DNA of 64,000 nucleotides from Shewanella halotolerans (GCF_019457535.1 NZ_CP080417.1:2170001-2234000); one strand, 5' to 3'; shown: positions 35,400 to 45,963, counted from the first letter of the stretch. Translations and numbers: made by a program. Notes: generated by a model not told the origin, from the sequence alone.

Positions 35400-37418
<2,019 letters not shown>

Positions 37419-37447
37419 TCTGATCACGCTGCAGAGATTCATAAAAG

Positions 37448-37474
37448 AAAAGGCTCACCTAGGTGAGCCTTTTT
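37448..37474. terminator. Bidirectional terminator between uvrB and the rhombosortase gene
   Basis: The stem GGCTCACC/GGTGAGCC is flanked by A4 and T5. The two neighbouring genes converge on it. Confidence 0.88.
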
Positions 37475-37533
37475 ATCTTTTCAGGGCCAATGTTATAAGC
37501 AATGCCGTTAACTCGGTTATTAGCGTTAGGTCA

Positions 37534-38118
37534 TTAGCGCGCCAGTCGCCTGATGAGACGATAGAGCAAAAATACCAGCACGCCGCTGATCACACCTACC
37601 AAATGCGCCTCTGTGGCGACCCTGGCATCGATCAGCTTAGTGATCTGATCCGTGGCGCCGTAATATTGCTCATAAGCCACCTTGAAGCAGACGCCGGCAA
37701 ATAGCAGGTAGCCGGAGCGGATCTTCATCTGAATATCTTTTAGCGCGCCGTAGGCAAACAAACCATGCAGCATGCCGCTGAGGCCTACATAGCCGGCTAA
37801 GGTGGGGAAAAACCAGTAGAGGCCTAGCCCCTGAAGTAGGCAGAGCAGGGCAAACAGTAGGGTGAAATTACCGGCGCGGTAGTGGTTCTCGTGCAGAAAA
37901 CTGATTACCCACAGACCCGCTAGATTCATCAACAGATGCCAATGATTGGTGTGCAGCAGATTGCCGCTAACCAGGCGCCACCACTCTCCGTGCGCAATGG
38001 CACTGCGGCGAAAGGCGAGCGTGCCGTCCAGGTGGAGAAAGTAGAGCAGAGTGCAGAGTATGCTGATCCCCAGCACCACGCCATAGGGCGTAGCGCGCGA
38101 CGTCAGCCGACCTAACAT
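37534..38118 (-). CDS. rrtA: Rhombosortase
   Basis: This 194-residue rhomboid-family intramembrane serine protease has about six helices. The catalytic serine lies in GLSGMLHG and the histidine in TEAHLVG, and the HWHLLMNLAGLW segment is typical of rhomboids. Small rhomboids of this branch (rhombosortases) process proteins with C-terminal GlyGly-CTERM signals and occur in Shewanella and Vibrio. No GlyGly-CTERM substrate is obvious in this window. The gene overlaps queC upstream by 7 bases. Confidence 0.85.
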   Translation of the reverse strand: MLGRLTSRATPYGVVLGISILCTLLYFLHLDGTLAFRRSAIAHGEWWRLVSGNLLHTNHWHLLMNLAGLWVISFLHENHYRAGNFTLLFALLCLLQGLGLYWFFPTLAGYVGLSGMLHGLFAYGALKDIQMKIRSGYLLFAGVCFKVAYEQYYGATDQITKLIDARVATEAHLVGVISGVLVFLLYRLIRRLAR

Positions 38119-38795
38119 TTTGCGTCCAGTTCGGCCATGACGCCTGCTTTGTCATCCAGATAGTCATTCAGTCCCTTGGCTCTCAGCAGGCAGGCGGGGC
38201 AGGTGCCGCAGCCACTGCCGACGATACCGTTGTAGCAGGTGAGGGTCTGGTCTCTAACCAGCTCAAGGCTGTGGTATTTGTCTGCCAGTGCCCAGGTCTG
38301 GGCCTTGTTAAGCCACATTAAGGGAGTGACAAGCTTAAGTTCACGATCCATACCCTGTTCGAGCGCCGACTGCATCGCCTTGATAAACGAATCGCGACAA
38401 TCTGGATAGCCGGAGAAATCGGTTTCACACACGCCGGTGATCACACTCTCGGCGCCCAGCTGATAGGCATAGATCCCGGCTAAGGTGAGAAACAGTATGT
38501 TGCGGCCGGGCACGAAGGTGTTGGGCAGGCCGTTTTCCATCAATTCATTCGACACAGGAATGGAATCACGGGTTAGGGCTGAGATTGCCAGCTCGTTCAG
38601 CACGGTTACATCTAATATCTTATGGCTGGCAACCTTGAGATCTTTGGCCAGCTTAGCGGCGGTGGCGATCTCTTCGCTGTGGCGCTGGCCATAATCGAAG
38701 GTAACCGCATGCACTTCATCATATTGATTCAGGGCTTGAATTAAACAGGTGGTGGAGTCTTGTCCGCCACTAAACACAACAACAGCTTTAGACAT
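38112..38795 (-). CDS. queC: 7-cyano-7-deazaguanine synthase QueC
   Basis: QueC makes preQ0 from 7-carboxy-7-deazaguanine, ammonia and ATP for queuosine tRNA modification. The 227-residue protein has the PP-loop VVFSGGQDSTTC at the N-terminus, the GVCETDFSGYPDCR segment and a zinc-binding cluster of four cysteines near the end (CGTCPACLLR preceded by another Cys). It is divergent from queE, the enzyme before it in the pathway, with 184 bases between them. Confidence 0.96.
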   Translation of the reverse strand: MSKAVVVFSGGQDSTTCLIQALNQYDEVHAVTFDYGQRHSEEIATAAKLAKDLKVASHKILDVTVLNELAISALTRDSIPVSNELMENGLPNTFVPGRNILFLTLAGIYAYQLGAESVITGVCETDFSGYPDCRDSFIKAMQSALEQGMDRELKLVTPLMWLNKAQTWALADKYHSLELVRDQTLTCYNGIVGSGCGTCPACLLRAKGLNDYLDDKAGVMAELDAKC

Positions 38796-38923
38796 CTGAT
38801 CTGTCCAGATAGAAAATTTGTCGATAGTTTAACTGACCCACAAGGCCTTGCAAAATTTCTTGTGGCGATCCGCCTAAGCCATGGGCAAATTGGTGAAACC
38901 TTGGGGAATTAATGGGGTTATAC

Positions 38924-38952
38924 TTGCTTGTAGGGGCAAAATCTTCTATAAA
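38924..38952 (+). promoter_or_regulatory. Promoter of queE
   Basis: TTGCTT and TATAAA are spaced by 17 bases on the plus strand, 27 bases before the chosen queE start. I looked for a preQ1 riboswitch in this spacer and did not see one. Confidence 0.6.
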
Positions 38953-38979
38953 AGCCGCCCGCAAGTGACGAGGTTTAAG

Positions 38980-39648
38980 ATGAAGTATCCTGTTAATGAA
39001 GTTTTTGAAACCATCCAAGGTGAAGGGGTTTACACGGGCGTGCCGGCGATCTTCGTCCGTCTGCAGGGCTGCCCTGTGGGGTGTTCATGGTGCGATACCA
39101 AACATACCTGGGAAACCTTAGCCGAGAACCGCGTCTCCTCCGAGCAAGTGATCCAGGTGGACGGCGCCATCGGCCGCTGGGCCGAGCTGGATGCCCGTGA
39201 GCTGCTGATGCACTTCAAGGTGCAGGGCTTTAGCGCCAAACATGTGGTGATCACCGGCGGCGAGCCTTGTATCTATGATCTTATCGACTTGACTCAGGCC
39301 TTTGCCGATGCGGGCATGCAGTGTCAAATCGAGACCAGTGGGACCTTCGATGTGTTGGTGGACCCTCGCGCCTGGGTGACGGTATCGCCTAAGATCAACA
39401 TGAAGGGCGGTTATAAGGTGTTAGAGCAGGCGCTGGAACGCGCCGATGAGATCAAACACCCGGTCGCAAAGGCTTCGCATATCGAGGAACTCGACGAGCT
39501 GCTCAAAGGTATAGACACTCTTGGCAAGACCATCTGCCTTCAGCCGATTAGCCTGAAGCCCCGCGCCACCGAGTTGGCGATGAAGGTCTGCATCGAGCGC
39601 AACTGGCGCCTCTCTATTCAGACCCATAAATATCTGAATATCGATTAA
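38980..39648 (+). CDS. queE: 7-carboxy-7-deazaguanine synthase QueE
   Basis: QueE is the radical-SAM enzyme that contracts the ring of carboxytetrahydropterin to 7-carboxy-7-deazaguanine. The 222-residue protein has the cluster motif C-x3-C-x2-C (Cys31, Cys35, Cys38 in CPVGCSWCDTKHTW) and the glycine-rich VITGGEPC. The frame extends upstream to 38881, but the ATG at 38980 (MKYPVNEVFETIQGEG) matches the E. coli start and has GAGG upstream. It is divergent from queC. Confidence 0.96.
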   Translation: MKYPVNEVFETIQGEGVYTGVPAIFVRLQGCPVGCSWCDTKHTWETLAENRVSSEQVIQVDGAIGRWAELDARELLMHFKVQGFSAKHVVITGGEPCIYDLIDLTQAFADAGMQCQIETSGTFDVLVDPRAWVTVSPKINMKGGYKVLEQALERADEIKHPVAKASHIEELDELLKGIDTLGKTICLQPISLKPRATELAMKVCIERNWRLSIQTHKYLNID

Positions 39649-39673
39649 GTATCAGGGATACATAAGTTCACAT

Positions 39674-39704
39674 AAAAAAACGGCGCATCGGCGCCGTTTT
39701 TTTT
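39674..39704. terminator. Bidirectional terminator after queE
   Basis: The stem CGGCGC/GCGCCG with an ATCG loop is flanked by seven A and eight T. It lies between two convergent genes. Confidence 0.9.
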
Positions 39705-39769
39705 AATGACTCCTTGAGCCTACTTATCTTCTCTAAAGTTCCTGCTTGAGAATTGGTCAGATAGGCCGG

Positions 39770-40831
39770 CTATTCCAAATGCCCCGACTCATTAAATGCC
39801 GCTAGCTTGGCCTGATACTCAGTGATGTCGCCGATATGCTCATCTACCCATTGCTTGTCGTAGTAGGTATCGAGATAACGATCTCCCGAGTCGCATAGCA
39901 GGGTAACGATTGAGCCAGTTTGGCCGTTGGCATGCATCTCGCTGGCCAGTTGCAGCGCGCCATAGAGGTTGGTGCCGGTCGAGGGGCCTGCCTTGCGACC
40001 TATCAGCGTCTCTAACCAATAGATGGTGGCGATCGATGCGCTGTCGTCTATCTTGACCATATGGTCGACAACTCCTGGAATAAAAGAGGGCTCCGCCCGC
40101 GGCCGGCCTATGCCTTCGATACGGCTGGCGCCGGCGCAGCTTATGCTGGCATCGCCACTATGGTAATAGTCGTAGAACACCGAATTTTCTGGATCCACCA
40201 CACAAAGCTTGGTCTTAGCACACTGGTAACGAATATAGCGGCCTATGGTGGCCGAGGTGCCACCGGTGCCAGGGCTCATCACGATCCAGCTGGGGACGGG
40301 ATGCGGCTCTCTTTGCATCTGCTCGAAGATGGAGTTGGCGATATTGTTGTTACCGCGCCAGTCGGTGGCCCGCTCTGCGTAGGTAAACTGATCCATATAG
40401 TGGCCCGATAGCTCGTCGGCCAGGCGTTGTGACTCGGCGTAGATCTGACTGGAATGCTCGACGAAATGGCAGCGTCCACCATAAAACTCGATCTGTTGGA
40501 TCTTCTTCTTGGCAGTTGAGGCGGGCATCACGGCGATAAATGGCAGGCCCAGTAGGCGCGCGAAGTAGGCCTCTGATACTGCGGTACTGCCGGATGAAGA
40601 CTCTATGATGGGTGTATCTTGGGTGATCCAGCCGTTACACAGGGCGTAGAGAAACAGGGATCGCGCCAGACGATGCTTGAGGCTGCCTGTGGGATGGGTG
40701 CTTTCATCTTTTAGGTAAATGTCGATGCCGGGGAGCATAGGCAGTTCCAGCTTGATCAGATGAGTGTCTGCACTGCGTTGATAATCAGCCTCGATCTTTG
40801 CGATGGCCTGGTTGACCCAAGATTGATCCAT
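39770..40831 (-). CDS. PLP-dependent cysteine synthase-family protein
   Basis: This 353-residue fold-type II PLP enzyme has the Schiff-base lysine in HPTGSLKHRLA (Lys52), the ESSSGSTAVSEAYFARLLG substrate loop and the phosphate-binding SPGTGGTSATIGRY. It is clearly related to CysK/CysM, but SSSGS replaces the TSGNTG of CysK, so it is a divergent member. Relatives are annotated as cysteine synthase family proteins, and some act as cysteine desulfhydrases or desulfidases. The reaction here is not settled. It is transcribed alone. Confidence 0.88.
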   Translation of the reverse strand: MDQSWVNQAIAKIEADYQRSADTHLIKLELPMLPGIDIYLKDESTHPTGSLKHRLARSLFLYALCNGWITQDTPIIESSSGSTAVSEAYFARLLGLPFIAVMPASTAKKKIQQIEFYGGRCHFVEHSSQIYAESQRLADELSGHYMDQFTYAERATDWRGNNNIANSIFEQMQREPHPVPSWIVMSPGTGGTSATIGRYIRYQCAKTKLCVVDPENSVFYDYYHSGDASISCAGASRIEGIGRPRAEPSFIPGVVDHMVKIDDSASIATIYWLETLIGRKAGPSTGTNLYGALQLASEMHANGQTGSIVTLLCDSGDRYLDTYYDKQWVDEHIGDITEYQAKLAAFNESGHLE

Positions 40832-41148
40832 TGTGGCTCCTGAGGTTATTGAGCGGATAGACGTTATAGCTTAACGAAATAAATTATAACGAAAAGGAAA
40901 ATCGAAAAGAAATGCGACCGAGCGTCGAGGGCACTTGTCGTGACGATTGAAGGATCGACTGGAAAATGGCTTAAGCGGTATGTTGCAGTGGGTAGCAAAC
41001 GGGATGAATTAGTTTTGCTTAAAAAAGATGCGTTTTATGGCAATAGGTAAAGCAAACGGGGAAGCTAAGTTTTAAGGGGAAGCTAAGTTTTAAGGGAAAG
41101 CTGAAGTTTAGGGTAAAGCTGAGAGATGAGATAACGCAGGAGAAAAAA
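40832..41148. other. Intergenic region with a tandem repeat
   Basis: This gap between the PLP enzyme and the tRNA-Tyr array has no gene. Its main feature is the 18-base tandem repeat at 41058-41123. A run of T on the minus strand lies directly after the last tRNA-Tyr (41142-41147) and may help end that transcript. Confidence 0.5.
41058..41123. repeat. 18-base tandem repeat
   Basis: GGGGAAGCTAAGTTTTAA occurs twice in perfect tandem (41058-41075 and 41076-41093), followed by two decayed units beginning GGGAAAGCTGAAG and GGGTAAAGCTGAG. It lies downstream of the tRNA-Tyr array and upstream of the PLP enzyme gene. Confidence 0.8.
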
Positions 41149-41233
41149 TGGTGGAGGGAGAAGGATTCGAACCTTCGAAGGCTGAGCCGTCAGATTTACA
41201 GTCTGATCCCTTTGGCCACTCGGGAACCCCTCC
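41149..41233 (-). tRNA. tRNA-Tyr(GTA), last of three
   Basis: The 85-base class II tRNA has a long variable arm, anticodon GTA in CTGTAAA, T-loop GTTCGAA and encoded CCA. The acceptor stem GGAGGGG/TCCCTCC pairs with one G-U. Confidence 0.97.
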
Positions 41234-41274
41234 ATATTTTTTTACAGCAAAACAAGGTAATAACAAGATAAAGA

Positions 41275-41359
41275 TGGTGGAGGGAGAAGGATTCGAACCT
41301 TCGAAGGCTGAGCCGTCAGATTTACAGTCTGATCCCTTTGGCCACTCGGGAACCCCTCC
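41275..41359 (-). tRNA. tRNA-Tyr(GTA), middle copy
   Basis: This 85-base copy appears identical to the flanking two over the mature tRNA: anticodon GTA, long variable arm and encoded CCA. Confidence 0.97.
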
Positions 41360-41390
41360 ACGAGTATCTCTTTATTACATTGTAGGCAAA

Positions 41391-41475
41391 TGGTGGAGGG
41401 AGAAGGATTCGAACCTTCGAAGGCTGAGCCGTCAGATTTACAGTCTGATCCCTTTGGCCACTCGGGAACCCCTCC
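41391..41475 (-). tRNA. tRNA-Tyr(GTA), first of three
   Basis: This is the promoter-proximal copy, 85 bases with anticodon GTA and encoded CCA. The three copies together create a false open frame on the plus strand. Confidence 0.97.
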
Positions 41476-41490
41476 TCAATTGCGGCGGCC

Positions 41491-41519
41491 ATAGTAGTCA
41501 GAATCGTTGGCGCTGTAAA
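41491..41519 (-). promoter_or_regulatory. Sigma-70 promoter of the tRNA-Tyr array
   Basis: On the minus strand TTTACA and TACTAT are 17 bases apart, followed by the GC-rich discriminator GGCCGCCGC. It lies 16 bases before the first tRNA-Tyr. Confidence 0.8.
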
Positions 41520-41600
41520 GCCCCAATTTAAAATAATTACTAAAGTTATGGCGCAAGCGGTCGATTAAATAGCAACGAGCTGTTTTATTGATGTTTTTTT

Positions 41601-42089
41601 ATGCGAACTAGTCAGTTGATCATCAACGAAAATCAATTGGGGACCCGACTCAATCAGGCGATAGTCGATCATCGCCGGGGCGAATTTGGTCTACTGTTAG
41701 CCATGCTGTCTAACGACGCCCGCGATATGGCGCAGTTTAACCTGGATCAAACACCCAGTGATGTTGAAACGAAGCTCAAGCGTCAGTTTGAGTTACCGGA
41801 CGCTCAGCCCCTGACCAGCGCACTGCATCTGGGTAAAGACAGAGATAATAGTGAGCGGTTTCATCAAGCGGGCCTCTGTGGTTTTCATCTACAGCAATAC
41901 TTAAATCCTGAACCCTTGGTACATAGAGGGCGAGATCCATTGGCGATGCAAGAGGTGTTGGCTAACTGCGATCCCGTCACTTTGGCGCGTTTTCATAATG
42001 AACTTGACGCCGATGCACCTGTGATGGAGCTGCCCCATTTTACCGAGCAGATCGTCAGGCAACGTGCGTTAGGAGACATTTTGGCTTAG
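41601..42089 (+). CDS. Conserved hypothetical protein, VC2046/SO_2500-like
   Basis: This 162-residue cytoplasmic protein has no signal peptide or membrane helix. It resembles, from memory, an uncharacterised family shared by Vibrio and Shewanella and named after VC2046 and SO_2500. The neighbouring hexR-psrA region supports that placement. Conserved-looking parts are RRGEFGLLLAMLSNDARDMAQF and the C-terminal HFTEQIVRQRALGDIL. The function is unknown. The ATG at 41601 has only a weak ribosome site. Confidence 0.75.
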   Translation: MRTSQLIINENQLGTRLNQAIVDHRRGEFGLLLAMLSNDARDMAQFNLDQTPSDVETKLKRQFELPDAQPLTSALHLGKDRDNSERFHQAGLCGFHLQQYLNPEPLVHRGRDPLAMQEVLANCDPVTLARFHNELDADAPVMELPHFTEQIVRQRALGDILA

Positions 42090-42161
42090 TTTTAAGTGCG
42101 AACGCTTGGGTTTTGCTATATATAGCTAAGAGCATTTTCAGTTAAAAGGTTAAGCGTCAAG

Positions 42162-42449
42162 ATGAAGAAGATTCAAGAAGGTCAATCCGAGTTAGTCAAT
42201 GATACCTGTAACGATTGTGGCAGCTATGCCGACATAGGCGCTGTGATAGACGAGTTTGACACAGTACTGACTCTGGTTCGTGAGGGTGACAAGGCCCAGA
42301 GTGAGTTGCAAGCCATGGCAGAAGCGGCCAAACAGCGTTTCGAGGGTGTAGAGAGTGAAATTAAGGCGGTTGAAGGCGGCCAGGAGCTACGTCTGACCTT
42401 TGGTTACAGCGCCGAGAAGATGATTTTTCAACTCGAGCATGGCCTCTAA
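42162..42449 (+). CDS. YfcZ/YiiS (DUF406)-type small protein
   Basis: The 95-residue protein has an N-terminal Cys pair (DTCNDCGSYADIGAVID), a central charged helix and a C-terminal strand ending AEKMIFQLEHGL. This pattern fits the DUF406 family (YfcZ, YiiS of E. coli), whose role is unknown. It is probably a cytoplasmic dimer. It starts 72 bases after the preceding gene, and the two may form a unit. Confidence 0.75.
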   Translation: MKKIQEGQSELVNDTCNDCGSYADIGAVIDEFDTVLTLVREGDKAQSELQAMAEAAKQRFEGVESEIKAVEGGQELRLTFGYSAEKMIFQLEHGL

Positions 42450-42565
42450 TAAGGGCCTGCTATATTTGCTTGCTAATTAGCTAGTTATTCGTGTAATGTG
42501 CACAAATTGAACGTTAAATAATAACAATAACATCTATGTTGTACCGTCTTTGGCGGTTTTACCTT

Positions 42566-42593
42566 GATAACCTTTTTATTGGCAAAGGTTATC
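42566..42593 (+). promoter_or_regulatory. Hairpin in the 5-prime leader of the GGDEF-EAL gene
   Basis: A perfect 10-bp inverted repeat GATAACCTTT/AAAGGTTATC with an 8-base loop ends 14 bases before the start codon, just before the ribosome site GTAGGA. It could be an operator or an RNA structure controlling translation. A second small stem ACCG/CGGT precedes it. Confidence 0.4.
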
Positions 42594-42607
42594 GGCAGTA
42601 GGATTTT

Positions 42608-44797
42608 ATGACCAAGCGACAATTTCAACATCTGCTTGAAACGATAGTCAATTCGACGCAGAAACAAGAAGGCCAGTTTAAAGAGACGGCCGAGCTTGCC
42701 TGTGATCTGCTCAGTCAATCCCTGAAGGTCGACAACATAGGTGTTTGCCTGTTTTCCGGTTGCGAGACCAGTGAGCTCATAGCTCTTTCGGGTTCTCAAA
42801 GCCAAGCATCAGTTAATCTGTCTTCTCAGAATCATGTTTCGCGTCCCGCACAGGGTCTTTGTCCTAACTATTTCGAACAACTCAAACGCGGTCGTATCAT
42901 AGATGTGCTCGACGTGGAGCAGGACAGCCGCGTCGCCGAGATTCGTGAGCATCTACAGGCCAGCGCCGTGGTGTCACATCTCGATGTGGCGATTCGTATC
43001 AATGGCCATCTGGAAGGTGTGCTCTATCTAGAGTCTTTACAGCCCCATGAATGGCCAGAAAGCGAGATTCATATCGTTTCCCAGGTCGCCGATCAGCTTG
43101 CGTTGACCCTGGCCACCCAGAGAGCCTACGACACAGACGAGCGCCTGAGTCTGTTCTTGAAGGCGATAGAGCAGTCTGAACAGATCAGTATGGTCGTCAA
43201 TCTGGCCACGGATAAGATTGAATACGTCAACGGCGCCCATCACGCCATCTCTGGGGTGCCTAAGCAGCAGATCTTAGGCAAATCGCTAACCTGTCTGGAT
43301 TTCTTTAAGCAATCGCCGGTGCAGGCCGATGCGGTACTGGCCCAAGTCAAGCAAGGCAAGATCACTAAGGGAAACACCCAGTTGACCCGCCGAGACGGCG
43401 AAAGCTATTGGCTGCGCTATCGGGTGCGTCCCTTCACCACGCCAAGGGGCAATCATTACGCCCTGGTGACCGCAGAAGATTGCTCGGAAGAGCTGGTACA
43501 GCAGAATGAACTCGAGCGTCTTGCCTGGCGCTGTTCGCTGACGGGCCTGTATAACCGCAGCTATTTCAATCGCGCCTTGGAAAAACTCCGTAGCGGCCAC
43601 CTGATGTTGATCGATCTCAGAGGCTTTAAGCGCTTCAACGATACCTATGGTCACGAGAAGGGCGATAGCCTGTTGATCGAGGTGGCGCGTCGTATCAAAC
43701 ATTTCGCCAGCGTCAAGAAGGCGGAGCTGATGGCCCGTGTGGGCAGCGATGAGTTTGCCCTGGTGCTACAAGGAGTAGAGGATGAGCAGAGCCTGGATTA
43801 TGCCATCAAGCGCCTCTATCATCAGCTGAGCCTGCCTGTGCAGGTGGGCGCCGAATCATTTGAGGCTAAACCTGCACTCTCAGTGGTCGAGATAGATGCC
43901 CTGGAGGCAGGGTTCTCTGCGCTTACCTGCGCCGATATCGCAGTGCAATATGCCAAGAAGAAGCAGGGCAGTGCGATACAGATCTTCAACCATGCCCTGT
44001 TAAACACCTTCAAAGAGGATGCACAGATCGAGCGGGATCTGCAGGCGGCGCTGAAGAATCGCGAGTTTGAACTCTATTATCAGCCGCTTAAAGATCTCGG
44101 CCGACAGGCCTATATTGGCGCCGAGGCCTTGATCCGTTGGCATCATCCCAAGAAAGGGGTGCTCTATCCCGGCGCCTTTATCGATATCGCCGAGCAAACC
44201 GGCATGATTGCCGCCATAGGCGAATGGGTGTTAGAAGCCGCCTGCCGTCAGCTCAATCTGTGGCAGCATCATAACATCAACATCTCCATGCATGTGAATG
44301 TATCGGCGCGGCAGTTTTTCAGTACTCAGCTCTATGATCAGGTATGGCAACTGGTTACTCGTTACCGTATTCGCCCCAATACCTTGATCTTAGAGATCAC
44401 CGAGACCGAGCTGATGGAAGATGTGGTCTATGCGACTAACCTTTGTAAAGAGTTGGCCGAGTTAGGGGTGGGGCTGGCGATCGACGATTTCGGCACGGGT
44501 TACAGCTCAATGCGTTATCTCAAGCAGTTCCCCATCTCTAAGCTTAAGATAGACAGATCCTTCATATCAGATCTGAGTGTCAGTCGTGAGAGCCGCGAGA
44601 TCGTCAGCGCCATCATCGCCATGGCCAAGGCGCTCAATCTGTCATTGACGGCCGAAGGTGTAGAAACCGCCGAGCAGGAATCTTTCCTGTCGGCATTGAG
44701 CTGTCATCAGGCCCAAGGTTTCCTTTACAGCCCAGCCCTTAGGGAAGCCGAATTCAGCCAGTTCCTGCGAGCCAATGCCGAGACGCCGCTGCATTAA
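42608..44797 (+). CDS. GAF-PAS-GGDEF-EAL c-di-GMP signalling protein
   Basis: The 729-residue soluble protein has a GAF domain (about 15-165), a PAS domain (about 170-285), a GGDEF domain (about 300-450) and an EAL domain (about 465-710). The GGDEF signature is GSDEF (379-383), one change from consensus, so cyclase activity is doubtful and the domain may bind GTP. The EAL domain keeps Glu506-Ala-Leu, the ITETELME segment and DDFGTGYSS, so it is probably an active c-di-GMP phosphodiesterase. Sensory input should come through GAF and PAS. No cofactor-binding residue can be named. Confidence 0.92.
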   Translation: MTKRQFQHLLETIVNSTQKQEGQFKETAELACDLLSQSLKVDNIGVCLFSGCETSELIALSGSQSQASVNLSSQNHVSRPAQGLCPNYFEQLKRGRIIDVLDVEQDSRVAEIREHLQASAVVSHLDVAIRINGHLEGVLYLESLQPHEWPESEIHIVSQVADQLALTLATQRAYDTDERLSLFLKAIEQSEQISMVVNLATDKIEYVNGAHHAISGVPKQQILGKSLTCLDFFKQSPVQADAVLAQVKQGKITKGNTQLTRRDGESYWLRYRVRPFTTPRGNHYALVTAEDCSEELVQQNELERLAWRCSLTGLYNRSYFNRALEKLRSGHLMLIDLRGFKRFNDTYGHEKGDSLLIEVARRIKHFASVKKAELMARVGSDEFALVLQGVEDEQSLDYAIKRLYHQLSLPVQVGAESFEAKPALSVVEIDALEAGFSALTCADIAVQYAKKKQGSAIQIFNHALLNTFKEDAQIERDLQAALKNREFELYYQPLKDLGRQAYIGAEALIRWHHPKKGVLYPGAFIDIAEQTGMIAAIGEWVLEAACRQLNLWQHHNINISMHVNVSARQFFSTQLYDQVWQLVTRYRIRPNTLILEITETELMEDVVYATNLCKELAELGVGLAIDDFGTGYSSMRYLKQFPISKLKIDRSFISDLSVSRESREIVSAIIAMAKALNLSLTAEGVETAEQESFLSALSCHQAQGFLYSPALREAEFSQFLRANAETPLH

Positions 44798-44924
44798 AGC
44801 AACCAAACTAATGCCACAGTAATGCCACCGCTCTGTAGTGAGCTAGCGGTGAAAGTTGGCGTGGGGGCTCAGGTTTGTGGTGTATAAGCGGTCGTAGCCT
44901 GTTTGGCTAAATAGCTTAATCTGA

Positions 44925-45404
44925 CTATTTAAGACAGCACTGCTTAAATTTCTTGCCGCTCTGGCAAACACAGGGATCGTTGCGTTTGGGGGGTGTGGGC
45001 ACAAGTTGCTCGCCCTGGGTGTACCACCAGCGGCCATCCCGTTTCACAAAGTCTGAGATCTCATGAATGGCATCCAATCCGTTGACTCCCTGGTACCAAG
45101 CGTGAAACTCTACCATTCCCTCATCTTGAGCGCTGCTGCTTCGATTGACGCTCAGCCCCAGCCAACTCGTATGATTCTCTTCATCGAGGATCTCGACACT
45201 CAGGCCGTTAAGATAGTCGGGATGATGGGTATCGATAAGATACTGATGGCGTTTGAGCACAAACGCCGAATAGCGGCTACGCATCAAGGATTCGGGATCC
45301 GGCGCAATGACCCCGAGATGAAAAGGTTCACAACACTGGCTGTAGCTTAGGGGTTTATCTTTCACCGACCTGCCACAGGGGCAAGGGAGGGAGGGGTTAA
45401 TCAT
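44925..45404 (-). CDS. YchJ-family protein with SEC-C zinc motif
   Basis: The 159-residue protein has cysteine motifs at both ends: CPCGR...CC near residues 8-26 and a C-terminal SEC-C motif (NDPCVCQSGKKFKQCC). The middle is an NTF2-like fold with RSRYSAFV and WWYTQGEQ. This matches YchJ/UPF0225. SEC-C motifs bind zinc and often mediate protein contacts, and the function is unknown. It overlaps the upstream NTF2-like gene by 8 bases, so they form an operon. Confidence 0.9.
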   Translation of the reverse strand: MINPSLPCPCGRSVKDKPLSYSQCCEPFHLGVIAPDPESLMRSRYSAFVLKRHQYLIDTHHPDYLNGLSVEILDEENHTSWLGLSVNRSSSAQDEGMVEFHAWYQGVNGLDAIHEISDFVKRDGRWWYTQGEQLVPTPPKRNDPCVCQSGKKFKQCCLK

Positions 45405-45963
45405 GATTGCTGTTTGACTCGTTTAGTGTCGAAAACTGACGGCCGTAATAGAGGTTAGGTAAGGGCTTGGCGCTATAGTAAAACGACGGTTCCGAACGAT
45501 TGTTGGTATCTACCGTGAGGTACCACTTGCCATCGGCCTTCTTTTTGGAGACGGTGACAAACTTGCCGGCGAACTCACTCACGGGTTCTTCGGTTTCTTT
45601 AGGCGGATAGAAGCGGATAAGATAATAGCCCACATCGGTCGCCTGTTGTTTGTCTAGCTGGCGCTCGACCACGCGAAAATCCACCTCTATCTGGGCATTC
45701 TTATGTTTAATCTTGCCAAAGAAGCGTTTGTAGAGCTCGATAATGTTATCGCGCCCCATGGTGATCTCTTTGTTCTGTTGCTCGGGAATGTAGCAGGCAT
45801 TCTCCGCGTAGATATCCTGAATGACGGCCGCGTCCAGCTGTTCAAACGCGATGCTGAACTGCTTATAGAACTGATTTAAGGCATCATTGTCATTCTTTTG
45901 GGCAAAGGCTTGGAAATTGAGAGCACAGAGCCCCAAGACAAGGACAAATTTGAAGAGTTTCAT
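45397..45963 (-). CDS. Exported NTF2/SnoaL-like protein
   Basis: The 188-residue protein has a Sec signal peptide (cut after AFA near residue 21) and a single NTF2-like domain with the typical FEQLDAAVIQDIYAENACYI start and GRDNIIELYKRFF helix. Such domains occur in enzymes and in binding proteins, and no catalytic residue can be assigned. It is translationally linked to the YchJ-like gene. Confidence 0.8.
   Translation of the reverse strand: MKLFKFVLVLGLCALNFQAFAQKNDNDALNQFYKQFSIAFEQLDAAVIQDIYAENACYIPEQQNKEITMGRDNIIELYKRFFGKIKHKNAQIEVDFRVVERQLDKQQATDVGYYLIRFYPPKETEEPVSEFAGKFVTVSKKKADGKWYLTVDTNNRSEPSFYYSAKPLPNLYYGRQFSTLNESNSNHD

Noticed and set aside
38796..38979. Possible preQ1 riboswitch between queC and queE
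   Set aside because: I looked for the short H-type pseudoknot pattern on both strands and found none. A plain promoter for queE explains the region.
41148..41531. A 127-codon plus-strand open frame with repeated GEGFEPSKAEPSDLQ-like peptides
   Set aside because: It is the antisense reading of the three tRNA-Tyr genes, a well-known false-positive pattern, and has no independent support.
44825..44852. Inverted repeat CACCGCT/AGCGGTG after the GGDEF-EAL gene as a terminator
   Set aside because: The loop is 12 bases and no T run follows, so it is too weak to call.
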